Source: JAQGMJ01 sp036498945
GTDB lineage: Bacteria > Pseudomonadota > Gammaproteobacteria > Burkholderiales > JAEUOS01
DNA length: 64,000 bases
Reading direction: 5' to 3'
Assembly: GCA_036498945.1 (NCBI GenBank)
Contig: DASYEQ010000140.1
Location: 1 to 64,000 of the forward strand
Position numbers and translations under genes: made by a program. How positions within the stretch are numbered: the first letter of the stretch is position 1; the number at the start of each line of letters is the position of its first letter. The notes under the pieces were generated by a model. That model saw only the letters and a list, made by a program, of their open reading frames with translations. It did no database searches and had not been told where the DNA came from. Positions 50,954 to 59,422 of the stretch are shown here, one piece after another.

Positions 50954-51146
50954 CACGCGGCGCTGACGCCCACTGCCGCGCCTATTCCTTCCTTCCCGTA
51001 AACCCTGTCGCGCACTTCGCCGCGCGCGAAGGGGCGGTTCACCAACCACGAATTGTGGCGTTCGTCGCTGCTGCTGAATACTGAAATTGAGCATCAGCAA
51101 TCACTAATGCCGACGGCATGAAGCGGCAAAACGGACGGAGACAATC

Positions 51147-52289
51147 ATGGGCATTACGCCAGTCACCCGCATGCCGCGCGCCTTTGCCGCGGCGTTTTGT
51201 TCCCTGCTGTTTTTCTGTGGACCGGCAGCCGCGCAACCGCACCCACCGGAGATCGTGATCGGCCAGTCGGCCGCATTGAGCGGGCCGCAGGGCGAATTCG
51301 GCAAGGACTTTCGCCAGGGCGCGCTCGCCTGGTTCGACGTGGTCAACAAGGCCGGCGGCATCGAGGGCCGCATGCTCAGGCTGGTGACGCTGGACGACGG
51401 CGGCGACACCAAACGCACGCGCGCCAACACCGCCGCGCTGATCGAGCGCGACAATGCACTGGCCCTGTTCGGCTATACCGGGCGCGCGCCGGCGGTGGCG
51501 GGGGCCGGGCTGGCCACCGCCGCCAAGGTGCCCTTCATCGCGCCGTTTTCCGGCGGCACCCAGCTCTACGAGCGCAACCGCTATGTGTTCACCATCCGCG
51601 CCAGTTACGCCGACGAAGTGGACAAGCAGGTGGAGCAACTGGTGACCACCGGCATTTCGCGCTTCGCGGTGATGTACGTGTCGGATGACGTGAAGAAGAC
51701 CAACCTGGCGCTGGCCGAACAGGCGCTGGCCAGGCGCGGGCTGAAGCCGGTGTCCATCCTGGTGGTGGACCCGCAGAACAGCAACCTGCCGCAACTGGTG
51801 CAGGAACTGAAGGCTTCGCAGGCGCAGGCGCTGCTGGCGATCGTGCGTTATTTCGACGTGACGGTGCGGCAGATCCGCCGCTCGGGCAATCCCCTGCAGG
51901 TGTTCGGCATCTCCTATGTGGCCAATAGCGCGATGCCGAAGGCGCTGGGCGAAGAAGGGCGCGGCGCGGTGGTCTCGCAGGTGGTGCCGCTGCCGAGCAA
52001 GCGGGTGCTGACGGTGACGCGCGATTACCAGCGCGACCTGCTGGCCCTGGATGCGAACACCGGCTTTTCCTTCACCAGCCTGGAGGGCTATATCGCGGCC
52101 AAGACGCTGACGGCGGGGCTGCGCAAGGCCGGGCGCGGGGTGACGCGCGAGTCGCTGGTCGATGCGATGGAAAGCCTGGGCGACATGGATTTCGGCGGCT
52201 ACGCCGTGCGCTTCACGCCGCAGAATCACAACGGCGCGCGCTTTGTCGACCTGACGATCTTGCGCGGCGACGGTACTTACGCCAACTGA
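51147..52289 (+). CDS. branched-chain amino acid-type ABC transporter substrate-binding protein
   Basis: 380-residue periplasmic type I binding protein of the LivK/Leu-Ile-Val class. A signal peptide (PRAFAAAFCSLLFFCGPAAA, cleavage near AQP) precedes EIVIGQSAALSGPQGEFGKD, the family start, followed by NKAGGIEGRML. GYTGRAPAVAGAG and IAPFSGGTQLYERNRYVF line the ligand site. The transporter genes (livHMGF) are not next to it. It is therefore an orphan, and might serve a distant transporter or act as a sensor. GGAGACA precedes the ATG. Confidence 0.88.
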   Translation: MGITPVTRMPRAFAAAFCSLLFFCGPAAAQPHPPEIVIGQSAALSGPQGEFGKDFRQGALAWFDVVNKAGGIEGRMLRLVTLDDGGDTKRTRANTAALIERDNALALFGYTGRAPAVAGAGLATAAKVPFIAPFSGGTQLYERNRYVFTIRASYADEVDKQVEQLVTTGISRFAVMYVSDDVKKTNLALAEQALARRGLKPVSILVVDPQNSNLPQLVQELKASQAQALLAIVRYFDVTVRQIRRSGNPLQVFGISYVANSAMPKALGEEGRGAVVSQVVPLPSKRVLTVTRDYQRDLLALDANTGFSFTSLEGYIAAKTLTAGLRKAGRGVTRESLVDAMESLGDMDFGGYAVRFTPQNHNGARFVDLTILRGDGTYAN

Positions 52290-52475
52290 GCGGCGGCCCG
52301 GCGCGGGAGGCTGGTGCATTCAGCACGCCGGGTGCTCCGGGCAAGTCATGTGTCGCCATCCGGGCGACGAAGGCTTGAGGCGCGCGAATCCTCCTACAGC
52401 CGCGCCAGATTCCTGCCGATAGCCTGCACAAGGCTGGGCGCGGACACTGGAAGGCCGAGATACGGAGCGCTTCCC

Positions 52476-52763
52476 ATGTTCAATGAATTCAAGCACTGGC
52501 TGTACCACGACCGCGTCGATACCGGCGCCGCCGATGCGCGGCCGGCGGCATTGCGCCACGGCTACGATGGCGACCTGCGCGTGCACCAGGTGGATTTCGC
52601 CGCCGAGCGCGCGCGCATCGCCGAGCTTTCGACGCTGCTGGCGCGCGCAGTGGCGGACATGCGCTCGGAACATTTCGAGACCGGCACCGAGGGCTACATC
52701 ATCAGCGTGACGCGCGACTGGATCGACGAGACCACCGCCGAGTCGGCGCTGAGCGAAGGCTAG
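52476..52763 (+). CDS. small hypothetical protein
   Basis: 95 residues, soluble, acidic, alpha-helical in character, with no recognised family. It begins FNEFKHWLYHDRVD and contains DFAAERARIAELSTLLARAV, a likely amphipathic helix. ATG 52476 lies after GGAGCGC. It is followed by two strong plus-strand terminators, supporting expression as a unit. It is isolated from its neighbours. Confidence 0.5.
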   Translation: MFNEFKHWLYHDRVDTGAADARPAALRHGYDGDLRVHQVDFAAERARIAELSTLLARAVADMRSEHFETGTEGYIISVTRDWIDETTAESALSEG

Positions 52764-52835
52764 CGGCACATCAAGAGGAACGCGGCGGCCCGCACGGCAT
52801 CACCGGCAGGCCGCACGCAGCAAGGGCTTTGCGAA

Positions 52836-52904
52836 GGTCCGCATCTCGATCTCCTCTTTGCGGACCCTTTTCCCCCGGCGCCTGAGGCGTCGGGGGTCTT
52901 TTTT
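52836..52904 (+). terminator. tandem rho-independent terminators
   Basis: Two adjacent hairpins with T-runs. GGTCCGCA / TGCGGACC (52836-52843 with 52859-52866) is followed by CTTTTC. CCCCCGGCGCC / GGCGTCGGGGG (52872-52882 with 52886-52896) is followed by TCTTTTTT. They close the plus-strand unit ahead of the minus-strand kinase gene. Confidence 0.85.
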
Positions 52905-53016
52905 GCGGCGGCCGCCGGGGGCGGCGGTACGCTCGCCAGACGCGCCAGAGGCGGCACCAGGCCAGCGGCACCAGGCCAGCGGGCTTCCTCACCCTGCGGG
53001 TAAGGAAGCGCTTCGC

Positions 53017-54933
53017 TCAATGCGTCAGCAGCCCCTTGGCCGCCATCACCTGGCGCAGGTTGTCGGCTTCCACCGGCTTCACCAGGTGCAGGTCGAAGCC
53101 GGCTTCCTCCACGCGGCTGCGGTCTTCCGGCTTGCCCCAGCCGGTAACGGCGACGATCAGCGGGCGCGGGCTGGCGTTGCGCGCGCGCAGGCGGCGCGCC
53201 ACTTCCAGGCCGTTCATGCCGGGCATGCCGATGTCGAGCAGCACGATCTCGGGGCGGAAGTTGTCGGCGGTCTCGATCGCGCCGGGGCCGTCGTGCACGG
53301 TGGTGACCTCATGCCCCTGCCGCCTGAGCAGCTCGGACAAGGCCACCGCCGCATCGACGTTGTCGTCCACCACCAGCACGCGCCGGGGCGGGCCTTCGGC
53401 GGTGCCGGCGGGCGCCTGCGGCACGGAAGGGCTGGCGGCGAGCGGCGTGGCCGCCATCAGCGGCAGGCGCAGCACGAATTCCGCGCCGCGGTCCACGCCC
53501 TCGCTGAAGGCTTCCAGGGTGCCGTGGTGCAGCTCGGCGATCGAGCGCGCCAGCGCCAGGCCGACGCCCAGGCCCGCGGCGGGGCGGTTGAGCGGGTCCT
53601 TGCCCTGCACGAACATGCCGAAGATCGCGCCCAGGAACTCGGGGGCGATGCCGCGGCCGGTGTCGGCGATGGCGATGCACACGCGCTCGCCATGGTCGGT
53701 GGCCGAGCGGGTGACCGTGACGAAGATGCGCCCGCCGGCGTCGGTATAGCGGGCGGCGTTGTTGAGCAGGTTGGTCAGCGCCTGGGTCAGGCGCACCTCG
53801 TCGCCCTCGACCAGCAGGCGCTCGGGCGGCAGGGTGATGGAGAGGCGGTGGCCGGCGGCGTCGATGTGCGGGCGCGCGGCTTCCACGGCGCGGTTGATCA
53901 GGGCGGCGATTTCCAGCGGCTGGCTTTCGATCGACAGCGTGCCGCGGGTGACGCGGCTGATGTCCAGCAGGTCGTCGACGATGCGCGAGAGCTGGCTGCT
54001 CTGGCGGTCGACGATGCGCCACATGCGCTCGTGCTGCGCCTCGGCGGCGGTGCTTTTCATCTGCGCCAGGTGCACGGCGTTGCGGATCGGCGCCAGCGGG
54101 TTGCGCAGCTCGTGCGCCAGCACCGCGATGAAATCGTTGACGCGCCCGGCGGAAGCCTCCAGCGCTTCGGAATGGCGGCGCTGCGTCAGGTCCTGCGTTA
54201 CCTTGGCGAAGCCCTGCAGGCTGCCTTCGCTGTCGTAGAGGGCGGTGACCACCACGCGGGCCCAGAAGCGGCTGCCGTCCTTGCGCACGCGCCAGCCTTC
54301 GTCTTCGGCGCGGCCGTGCTGGCGCGCCATCGCCAGCTCGCCCCAGGGCTTGCCGCGGTTGATGTCTTCGGTCAGGTAGAAGCGCGAGAAGTGCTTGCCG
54401 ATGATCTCGCCCATCGTATAGCCCTTGATGCGGCGGGCGCCGGCGTTCCAGCTGGTGATGATGCCGGCGGGGTCGAGCATGTAGATGGCGTAATCCTGCA
54501 CGCCGTCGACCATCAGGCGGAAACGCTCCTCGCTCTGGCGCAACTGATCGAGCTGGCGGCGGCGCTCGGAGAGGTCGCGGGTGATCTTGGAAAAACCGAG
54601 CAGCTGGCCGTCTTCGCCGCGCAGCGCGGTGATGATCACGTTGGCCCAGAAGCGGCTGCCGTCCTTGCGCAGGCGCCAGCCTTCGTCCTCGAAGCGGCCT
54701 TCGGTGGTGGCGCGCCGCAGTTCCTGCGCCGGCCAGTCGCGCTCGATGTCGGCGGGCGTGTAAAAAATACTGAAATGGCGGCCCATCACTTCGGCGGCCG
54801 TGTATTGCTTGATGCTGGCGGCGCCGGCGTTCCAGCTGACGATGCGGCCTTCGGCGTCGAGCAGGAAGATCGCGTAATCCCGCACCTGATCGACCATCAG
54901 CTGGTAAAGCTTGGGGTCTGGCATCTGCGCCAT
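53017..54933 (-). CDS. PAS-PAS hybrid sensor histidine kinase with C-terminal receiver
   Basis: 638-residue cytosolic kinase. Two PAS domains (about 12-125 and 140-250) share DEGW and RKDGSRFWA cores. Then HisKA with the phosphorylated His274 (VLAHELRNPL), HATPase with NLLNNAARYT and DTGRGI, GVGLAL as G2 box, and a C-terminal receiver (about 515-635) with VVDDN and the acceptor Asp in LLDIGMPGMNG. No transmembrane helix is present. The cognate output protein is not adjacent. PAS ligands cannot be named. It is transcribed toward the terminators from the other strand. Confidence 0.93.
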   Translation of the reverse strand: MAQMPDPKLYQLMVDQVRDYAIFLLDAEGRIVSWNAGAASIKQYTAAEVMGRHFSIFYTPADIERDWPAQELRRATTEGRFEDEGWRLRKDGSRFWANVIITALRGEDGQLLGFSKITRDLSERRRQLDQLRQSEERFRLMVDGVQDYAIYMLDPAGIITSWNAGARRIKGYTMGEIIGKHFSRFYLTEDINRGKPWGELAMARQHGRAEDEGWRVRKDGSRFWARVVVTALYDSEGSLQGFAKVTQDLTQRRHSEALEASAGRVNDFIAVLAHELRNPLAPIRNAVHLAQMKSTAAEAQHERMWRIVDRQSSQLSRIVDDLLDISRVTRGTLSIESQPLEIAALINRAVEAARPHIDAAGHRLSITLPPERLLVEGDEVRLTQALTNLLNNAARYTDAGGRIFVTVTRSATDHGERVCIAIADTGRGIAPEFLGAIFGMFVQGKDPLNRPAAGLGVGLALARSIAELHHGTLEAFSEGVDRGAEFVLRLPLMAATPLAASPSVPQAPAGTAEGPPRRVLVVDDNVDAAVALSELLRRQGHEVTTVHDGPGAIETADNFRPEIVLLDIGMPGMNGLEVARRLRARNASPRPLIVAVTGWGKPEDRSRVEEAGFDLHLVKPVEADNLRQVMAAKGLLTH

Positions 54934-55111
54934 GCTGCTACCGCCCTCGAATCGTTTGGGCCATTGTACGACAGCGGGGGCCGGCCCCGCATGAGGGGCT
55001 GCGCTAAGCGCAGGCGCGAGAGCGGGGCGGCCGAAATGAAACGCCGGCAGCGGGCGAGGCCCGTGCCGGCGTGGCAGGCAACGCTTCCCGGCACTGCCGG
55101 GAAGGCTCGGC

Positions 55112-55348
55112 TTACTTCGTCATGCCGTCTTCCTTCTTCATCGCGTCGCCCTTTTTCATCGAGTCACCTTTTTTCATGCCGTCCTTCATGCCGTCCTTTT
55201 TCATCCCATCCTTCTTCATGCCGTCTTTTTTCATGCCGTCCTTGGACATCGAGTCTTTCGACATGGCGTCCTTGCCCATCTCGTCGGCGGCGTAGACCGG
55301 GACGGCGGCGAACAGGGCGAGAGTGAGGGCAGCGAGCAGTTTGGTCAT
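55112..55348 (-). CDS. pentapeptide MXKDX repeat protein
   Basis: 78-residue secreted protein. A signal peptide (TKLLAALTLALFAAVPVYA) is followed by about ten repeats of M-x-K-D-x (MSKDS, MSKDG, MKKDG, MKDG, MKKGD). The tail is MKKEDGMTK. It matches the known betaproteobacterial MXKDX family, whose role is unknown; metal or envelope-stress functions have been considered. The DNA is a tandem repeat of 15 bases across about 55112-55270. A GGAGAAAG site fixes the start. Confidence 0.9.
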   Translation of the reverse strand: MTKLLAALTLALFAAVPVYAADEMGKDAMSKDSMSKDGMKKDGMKKDGMKKDGMKDGMKKGDSMKKGDAMKKEDGMTK

Positions 55349-55554
55349 TTCTTTCTCCAGGTGTGGGGGTGGGGATCGGCCAAGCCGACGAGGCGAAACA
55401 TACGCTGCCGGCACGCGCTTGCCAGTACGTAAATCTGCGTAGCATCTGCGCAGCGGCAGAATCCGCCGCAGCGGCGGTGCTGCATGGCCGCCGTGGATGA
55501 CGCGCCGGTGCATCGGAGGGCGGGCCGCCAGGCAGCGACCGGCCCATGGCGCTT

Positions 55555-56901
55555 TCAGGCGGCGGCCGGGGCCGGCGCGGCGCCGGTGGCCGCGGTGGCC
55601 GGCGCGCCGGCGTGAAAGCGCAGCGCCAGCATGGTGATGTCGTCGGCCTGCGCGGCGCCGGCGGCGAAGGCGGTGACGTCGGCGCGCACGGCTTCGACCA
55701 GTTCGCGCGCGTTGCGCCTGTGGCCGGCGATCAGCGCGAGCAGGCGCTCTTCGCCATAGAACTCGTCGGCCGGGTTGCCGGCTTCGGTGACGCCGTCGGT
55801 GTACAGCAGCACGCCTTCGCCGGCCGTCAGGATACGGTGGGTGGCGGGGTAGCGCACGTCCGGCATGATGCCGGCCACCAGGCCCTTTTTCACCGCCAGG
55901 AAGCCGACGCTGCCGTCGGCTTCCTGCACCAGCGGCGGGTTGTGGCCGGCGTTGGCGTAGCTGAAGTCGCCGCTGGCCAGATCAAGGATGCCGCAGAAGA
56001 GGGTGACGAACATGCCGGCTTCGTTGCCCTGGCACAGCGCGCGGTTGGTGGCCTCCAGCACGCCGGCGGGCGAGCGCAGGCGGGTGGCGGCGGCGCGCAA
56101 CTGCGTGATGGTGCGCGCCATGAAAAGGGAGGCGGGCACGCCCTTGCCGGAAACGTCGCCCACCGCCACCAGCAGGCGCCCGGGGGCGGCGTAGAACACG
56201 TCGTAGAAATCGCCGCCGACGTTTTTCGCCGGCTCCATCATTGCGTGCACGTCGACCCGCGGCTCGTCGCGCGTGAGTTCGCCGGCATTCGGCAGCATGG
56301 CGAGCTGGATGTCGTGGGCGATCGACAGTTCCTTTTGCAGATGCGCCAGCGCCAGGCGGTCCTTGACGCGGTCGAGGATCAGGTCGCGGTTGCGCCGCAT
56401 GCGCTCGGCCAGTTCGCGCAGCAGGTTGCGCGCCACCCCGGGATGGGTGACCAGTTCGTCCCAGAACAAATGTTCGGGCACCGTGAGGATCCGGCTCGGC
56501 AGGTCGGTGACGACCCAGGCGGAAACCGGCTGGCCGTCGATCACCGAGAGTTCGCCGAAGCAGGCGCCGGGCTCCACGCCGATGAAGTCGGCCGAATCGT
56601 GGCTGTCGAAGTGGATGCGCAGGCGCCCGGAGATCAGCAGGTGCAGCGCCTGGTTCACCTGGCCGGGGGCCAGCAGCACGGCATTGGCGGCATGCTCGCG
56701 GATGTCGCACTGATCGAGCAGGCGCTCGATGGCGTCGTAGGGCAGGGCGGAGAACAGCTGCAACTGGGAGATGAAGCCGTGGCGGCGGCGGTCGCCCTGG
56801 CCGCCGTGCGGTTCGCCTGGAGCCCCGCGGCGCTCGCCCTCGGGCGGCAGCGGGGTGGCGCCGCTGGCGCGGCGGCGCTCCGGGCCGCGCGGCTTATGCA
56901 C
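55555..56901 (-). CDS. PP2C-type (SpoIIE/RsbU) phosphatase with N-terminal cNMP-binding fold
   Basis: 448 residues. An N-terminal Pro/Arg-rich stretch is followed by a cyclic-nucleotide-binding-like domain (about 45-165), whose cassette GACFGELSVIDGQPVSAWVVT lacks the conserved Arg of PRAA. After a helical linker (LAHLQKELSIAHDIQLAMLP) comes the SpoIIE phosphatase domain with NVGGDFYDVF, VGDVSGKGVPAS and a C-terminal YTDGVTEA, which hold the metal-binding aspartates. It likely dephosphorylates the STAS protein of the partner switch encoded just upstream. Its start overlaps the kinase gene by 8 bases. Confidence 0.9.
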   Translation of the reverse strand: MHKPRGPERRRASGATPLPPEGERRGAPGEPHGGQGDRRRHGFISQLQLFSALPYDAIERLLDQCDIREHAANAVLLAPGQVNQALHLLISGRLRIHFDSHDSADFIGVEPGACFGELSVIDGQPVSAWVVTDLPSRILTVPEHLFWDELVTHPGVARNLLRELAERMRRNRDLILDRVKDRLALAHLQKELSIAHDIQLAMLPNAGELTRDEPRVDVHAMMEPAKNVGGDFYDVFYAAPGRLLVAVGDVSGKGVPASLFMARTITQLRAAATRLRSPAGVLEATNRALCQGNEAGMFVTLFCGILDLASGDFSYANAGHNPPLVQEADGSVGFLAVKKGLVAGIMPDVRYPATHRILTAGEGVLLYTDGVTEAGNPADEFYGEERLLALIAGHRRNARELVEAVRADVTAFAAGAAQADDITMLALRFHAGAPATAATGAAPAPAAA

Positions 56902-57364
56902 GGCGCGCCGCCGCGCCGGCGGGGGCGGCGGTGTCGGCGGGGGCGCGCGCGCTCAAATGCAGCACGTTGGCGCCGTCTTCACGGCGGTAGCCGCATTCGT
57001 CCATCAGGCGGCGGATCAGGTGGATGCCCAGCCCGCCGATGGCGGCGTGTTCGAGATCGGCCGGTTGCTCGTGTTCGGGGGCGGCGAGCGGGTCGAAGGG
57101 CTTGCCGTGGTCGCGGATGGTGAGCGTGGCGCCGGCCGGGCCGCTTGAGAATTCGAGGCTGATTTCGCGCGCTTCATCACCGTCCGCGCCTTCGTAGCCG
57201 TAGCCGATGATGTTGGCCACCGCCTCGTTGGCGCACAGGTCGAAGCGCTGCGTGAGGTCGCGCGGCAGGCCGGTGGTGGCGGCGGCGATGTGCAGCCACT
57301 CACTCATGCGCCGCAGCTCGGGAATGCGGTTGGTGATCGACAGCCGGGCGGGGGGGTGTGCCAT
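56894..57364 (-). CDS. anti-sigma-factor-type ATPase (RsbW-like kinase)
   Basis: 156-residue single-domain GHKL kinase of the RsbW/HATPase_c_2 type. FDLCANEAVANIIGYGYEG is the N box, IRDHGKPFDPL the G1 region and IGGLGIHLIRRLMDE the G2 region. It would phosphorylate the STAS antagonist and be released from its target when the PP2C removes the phosphate. Start 57364 lies 11 bases after the STAS stop. A TTG at 57385 is possible in frame. The controlled sigma factor or other partner is not in the window. Confidence 0.9.
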   Translation of the reverse strand: MAHPPARLSITNRIPELRRMSEWLHIAAATTGLPRDLTQRFDLCANEAVANIIGYGYEGADGDEAREISLEFSSGPAGATLTIRDHGKPFDPLAAPEHEQPADLEHAAIGGLGIHLIRRLMDECGYRREDGANVLHLSARAPADTAAPAGAAARRA

Positions 57365-57374
57365 GCCGCCGATC

Positions 57375-57713
57375 TTAAGCGGCAACGGCGCTTTGCGCGG
57401 CCTCCAGGGTGGCGCAGATCGGGATCAGGGTGTCGATGCCGGCGGTTTGCAGCACCCGGGTGACGTTGCTGTCGGGCTTCAGCAGCACCATCTTGCCGCC
57501 GCGCTGGTTTACCGCCTTGGCGTTGAGCAGCAGGGTGCGGATGCCGATCGAGGCCAGGAAATCCACTGCCGCCATATCGACGATCACCGCTTTCTGGTTG
57601 GCGGTGTAGCCGCTGAATTTCAGGTCGATCTCCTGCGCGCCCTGCACGTCCATGCGGCCTTCGAGATTGATCTTGAGCACGCCTTCAGCGAGCGATTCCG
57701 ATGCGATTTTCAT
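57375..57713 (-). CDS. STAS-domain anti-sigma factor antagonist
   Basis: 112-residue STAS protein, first of three genes. The conserved phosphorylatable Ser is in DFLASIGIRTLL (about residue 61). Strand order and the preceding VIVDMAAVDF match RsbV/SpoIIAA. Dephosphorylated, it would bind the RsbW-like kinase. With the kinase and the PP2C it forms a full partner-switching set that could govern stress, biofilm or motility output. The ATG at 57713 is the only family-compatible start. Confidence 0.93.
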   Translation of the reverse strand: MKIASESLAEGVLKINLEGRMDVQGAQEIDLKFSGYTANQKAVIVDMAAVDFLASIGIRTLLLNAKAVNQRGGKMVLLKPDSNVTRVLQTAGIDTLIPICATLEAAQSAVAA

Positions 57714-57820
57714 GCGGGTGGGTCCGGTGACAGGCAGATGACGGCCAAACTGCCAGACTAACCACGCCGCGTGACAATCTTGTTACGCCAATGTGACCGG
57801 GTGATCCGGACGGCGCACGC

Positions 57821-57872
57821 CAGGCGACCTACAGGCGACCTACACCCGGCAGCCTATATCCGGCGGCCTATA
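57821..57872. repeat. two pairs of short direct repeats
   Basis: CAGGCGACCTA occurs twice in tandem (57821-57831, 57832-57842), followed by two 14-base units of the form CCGGC-x-GCCTATA (57845-57858 and 57859-57872). The last overlaps the stop of the small gene at 57868. Confidence 0.7.
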
Positions 57873-58158
57873 CCATCCAGGGCGCTTCCTCGAGCATTTC
57901 CGGAATCTCGCTCCTGGCGCGCTCGCTGGTGAACACGCTGATGCGCATGCGCGCCGGCTGCGCTTCCTCGATCGGGGCGTGCATGTAGATCTCGATGTGG
58001 CGGATCACCAGGTGGTAACCGGTGACGGTGGAGTAATTCTCGCCTTCGAGCTGCAGCGAGTTGCCCACCGTCAGGTGCGCCAGCGGCTCGGCCATGAACA
58101 GGTTGACGGCGACCTGCTCGGTCGAACCCGGTTCGAAAATGATGTATTCGTAATGCAT
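57868..58158 (-). CDS. small hypothetical protein
   Basis: 96 residues, no signal peptide, predominantly beta-strands (YEYIIFEPGSTEQVAVNLF, TVGNSLQLEGE, YHLVIRHIEIYMHA) and a short acidic C-terminus. I do not recognise the family. An upstream AT-rich region contains TATATA and an inverted repeat, so a regulated promoter is plausible. GGAGGTGAAG-type spacing supports ATG 58158. It is likely a single gene unit. Confidence 0.65.
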   Translation of the reverse strand: MHYEYIIFEPGSTEQVAVNLFMAEPLAHLTVGNSLQLEGENYSTVTGYHLVIRHIEIYMHAPIEEAQPARMRISVFTSERARSEIPEMLEEAPWMV

Positions 58159-58236
58159 GCTTCACCTCCGCGGGCGGGAGTTGCGGATACGGCAGGCGGC
58201 GCAATTACCTACCTGCTGTATATATTAACAGGGTTA

Positions 58237-58252
58237 TTGCGCTTTTGCGCAA
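58237..58252. promoter_or_regulatory. perfect inverted repeat near the small gene's promoter
   Basis: TTGCGC-TTTT-GCGCAA, about 80 bases upstream of the start at 58158 and next to an AT-rich stretch (TGTATATATTAACA). It could be an operator or a small stem. Confidence 0.35.
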
Positions 58253-58429
58253 GTTTCATCGGGCAAGGGTAGGGGCGCGGGCGCCGGAGCGGCGGGTTGC
58301 CCAGGCAGATCCTGGCGACCCTTGTCGCCACATACTGCTTGAACGCCGTACCGGGCGCCCCAAGCTCGGTCAAGGGAAGGGCGCGGTGGTAACCTCGGGC
58401 CCGGGAAAACGAGCGGGGTTTGGCAGTCG

Positions 58430-59410
58430 ATGATGCAGCAGATGAGTAACCTTCTGGCCGACCATGGTTTGTGGCTGGTGTTCGGCTGGGTGGTGATGGA
58501 GCGCGTGGGCGTGCCGGTGCCGGCCTTGCCGGTGTTGATCGTGGCGGGCGCGCTGGTGGCGGCGGGCAAGATCGGTCTGCTGCCGCTGGTGCTGGTGGCG
58601 CTGGCGGCGTGCCTGCTGGGCGATGGCGCCTGGTACCTGGCCGGGCGGCGCTACGGCGCGCGCGTGCTGCGCCTGTTGTGCCGCATTTCGCTGTCGCCCG
58701 ATTCCTGCGTCAAGCAGTCGGAAACGCGCTTCGAGCGCGCCGGCGGGACGCTGCTGGTGGTGGCGAAGTTCATCCCCGGGCTGGCGACAATGGCGGCGCC
58801 GGTGGCGGGAGCGATCAAGCTGCGGCCCGGCGTGTTTTTTCTGTTCAGCGGGCTGGGCTCGCTGTTGTGGATCGCGGTGGGCGTGGGCCTCGGGCTGGCC
58901 TTCCACGCGCAGATCGACCGCGTGTTCGCGCACATGGCCAATCTCGGGCACATCGCGGTGCCGGTGATCGTGGTGCTGCTGGCGGCGTACGTCGGCTTCA
59001 AGTGGTTCGAGCGGCGGCGCCTGTTCAAGCTGTTGCGCATGGCGCGCATCAGTGTCGACGAGTTGTGGGCGCTGATGCAGGCGGGCGCCGAGCCGGTGGT
59101 GGTGGATGTGCGCTCGAATGTGGCGCGCAAGGTCGATCCGCGCGGCATTCCCGGCGCGCTGGCGGTGGAAATGGAGCGTATCGCCGAGCAGGCGCGCGAC
59201 CTGCCGCGCGATCGCGAGATCATTCTCTACTGCACCTGCCCGAACGAGGAATCGGCCGCGCATGTCGCCAAGCGCTTGATGGACCTGGGCTATACCCAGG
59301 TGCGGCCGCTGCACGGCGGGCTGGACGCCTGGGTGGACGCCGGGCATGGCATCGAGGTGCTGGTGTCGGAGCCGCCGGCAAACGCGGAAGCGCAAGCGGC
59401 GGCGGCTTGA
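58430..59410 (+). CDS. DedA-family membrane protein fused to a rhodanese domain
   Basis: 326 residues. Residues 1-180 are a DedA/VTT domain with several helices and the conserved FxRF-like GDGAWYLAGRRYG and KFIPGLATMAAPVAG motifs, associated with lipid carriers or membrane homeostasis. Residues 205-310 form a rhodanese-like domain (VVVDVRSN, ILYCTCPNEESA, LHGGLDAWVDAGH) whose CTCPNE loop holds the cysteine. Such fusions exist in proteobacteria, and the combined function is unknown. ATG 58430 is followed by a second Met. The Shine-Dalgarno is weak. Confidence 0.9.
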   Translation: MMQQMSNLLADHGLWLVFGWVVMERVGVPVPALPVLIVAGALVAAGKIGLLPLVLVALAACLLGDGAWYLAGRRYGARVLRLLCRISLSPDSCVKQSETRFERAGGTLLVVAKFIPGLATMAAPVAGAIKLRPGVFFLFSGLGSLLWIAVGVGLGLAFHAQIDRVFAHMANLGHIAVPVIVVLLAAYVGFKWFERRRLFKLLRMARISVDELWALMQAGAEPVVVDVRSNVARKVDPRGIPGALAVEMERIAEQARDLPRDREIILYCTCPNEESAAHVAKRLMDLGYTQVRPLHGGLDAWVDAGHGIEVLVSEPPANAEAQAAAA

Positions 59411-59422
59411 CCCGCTGCGCCT

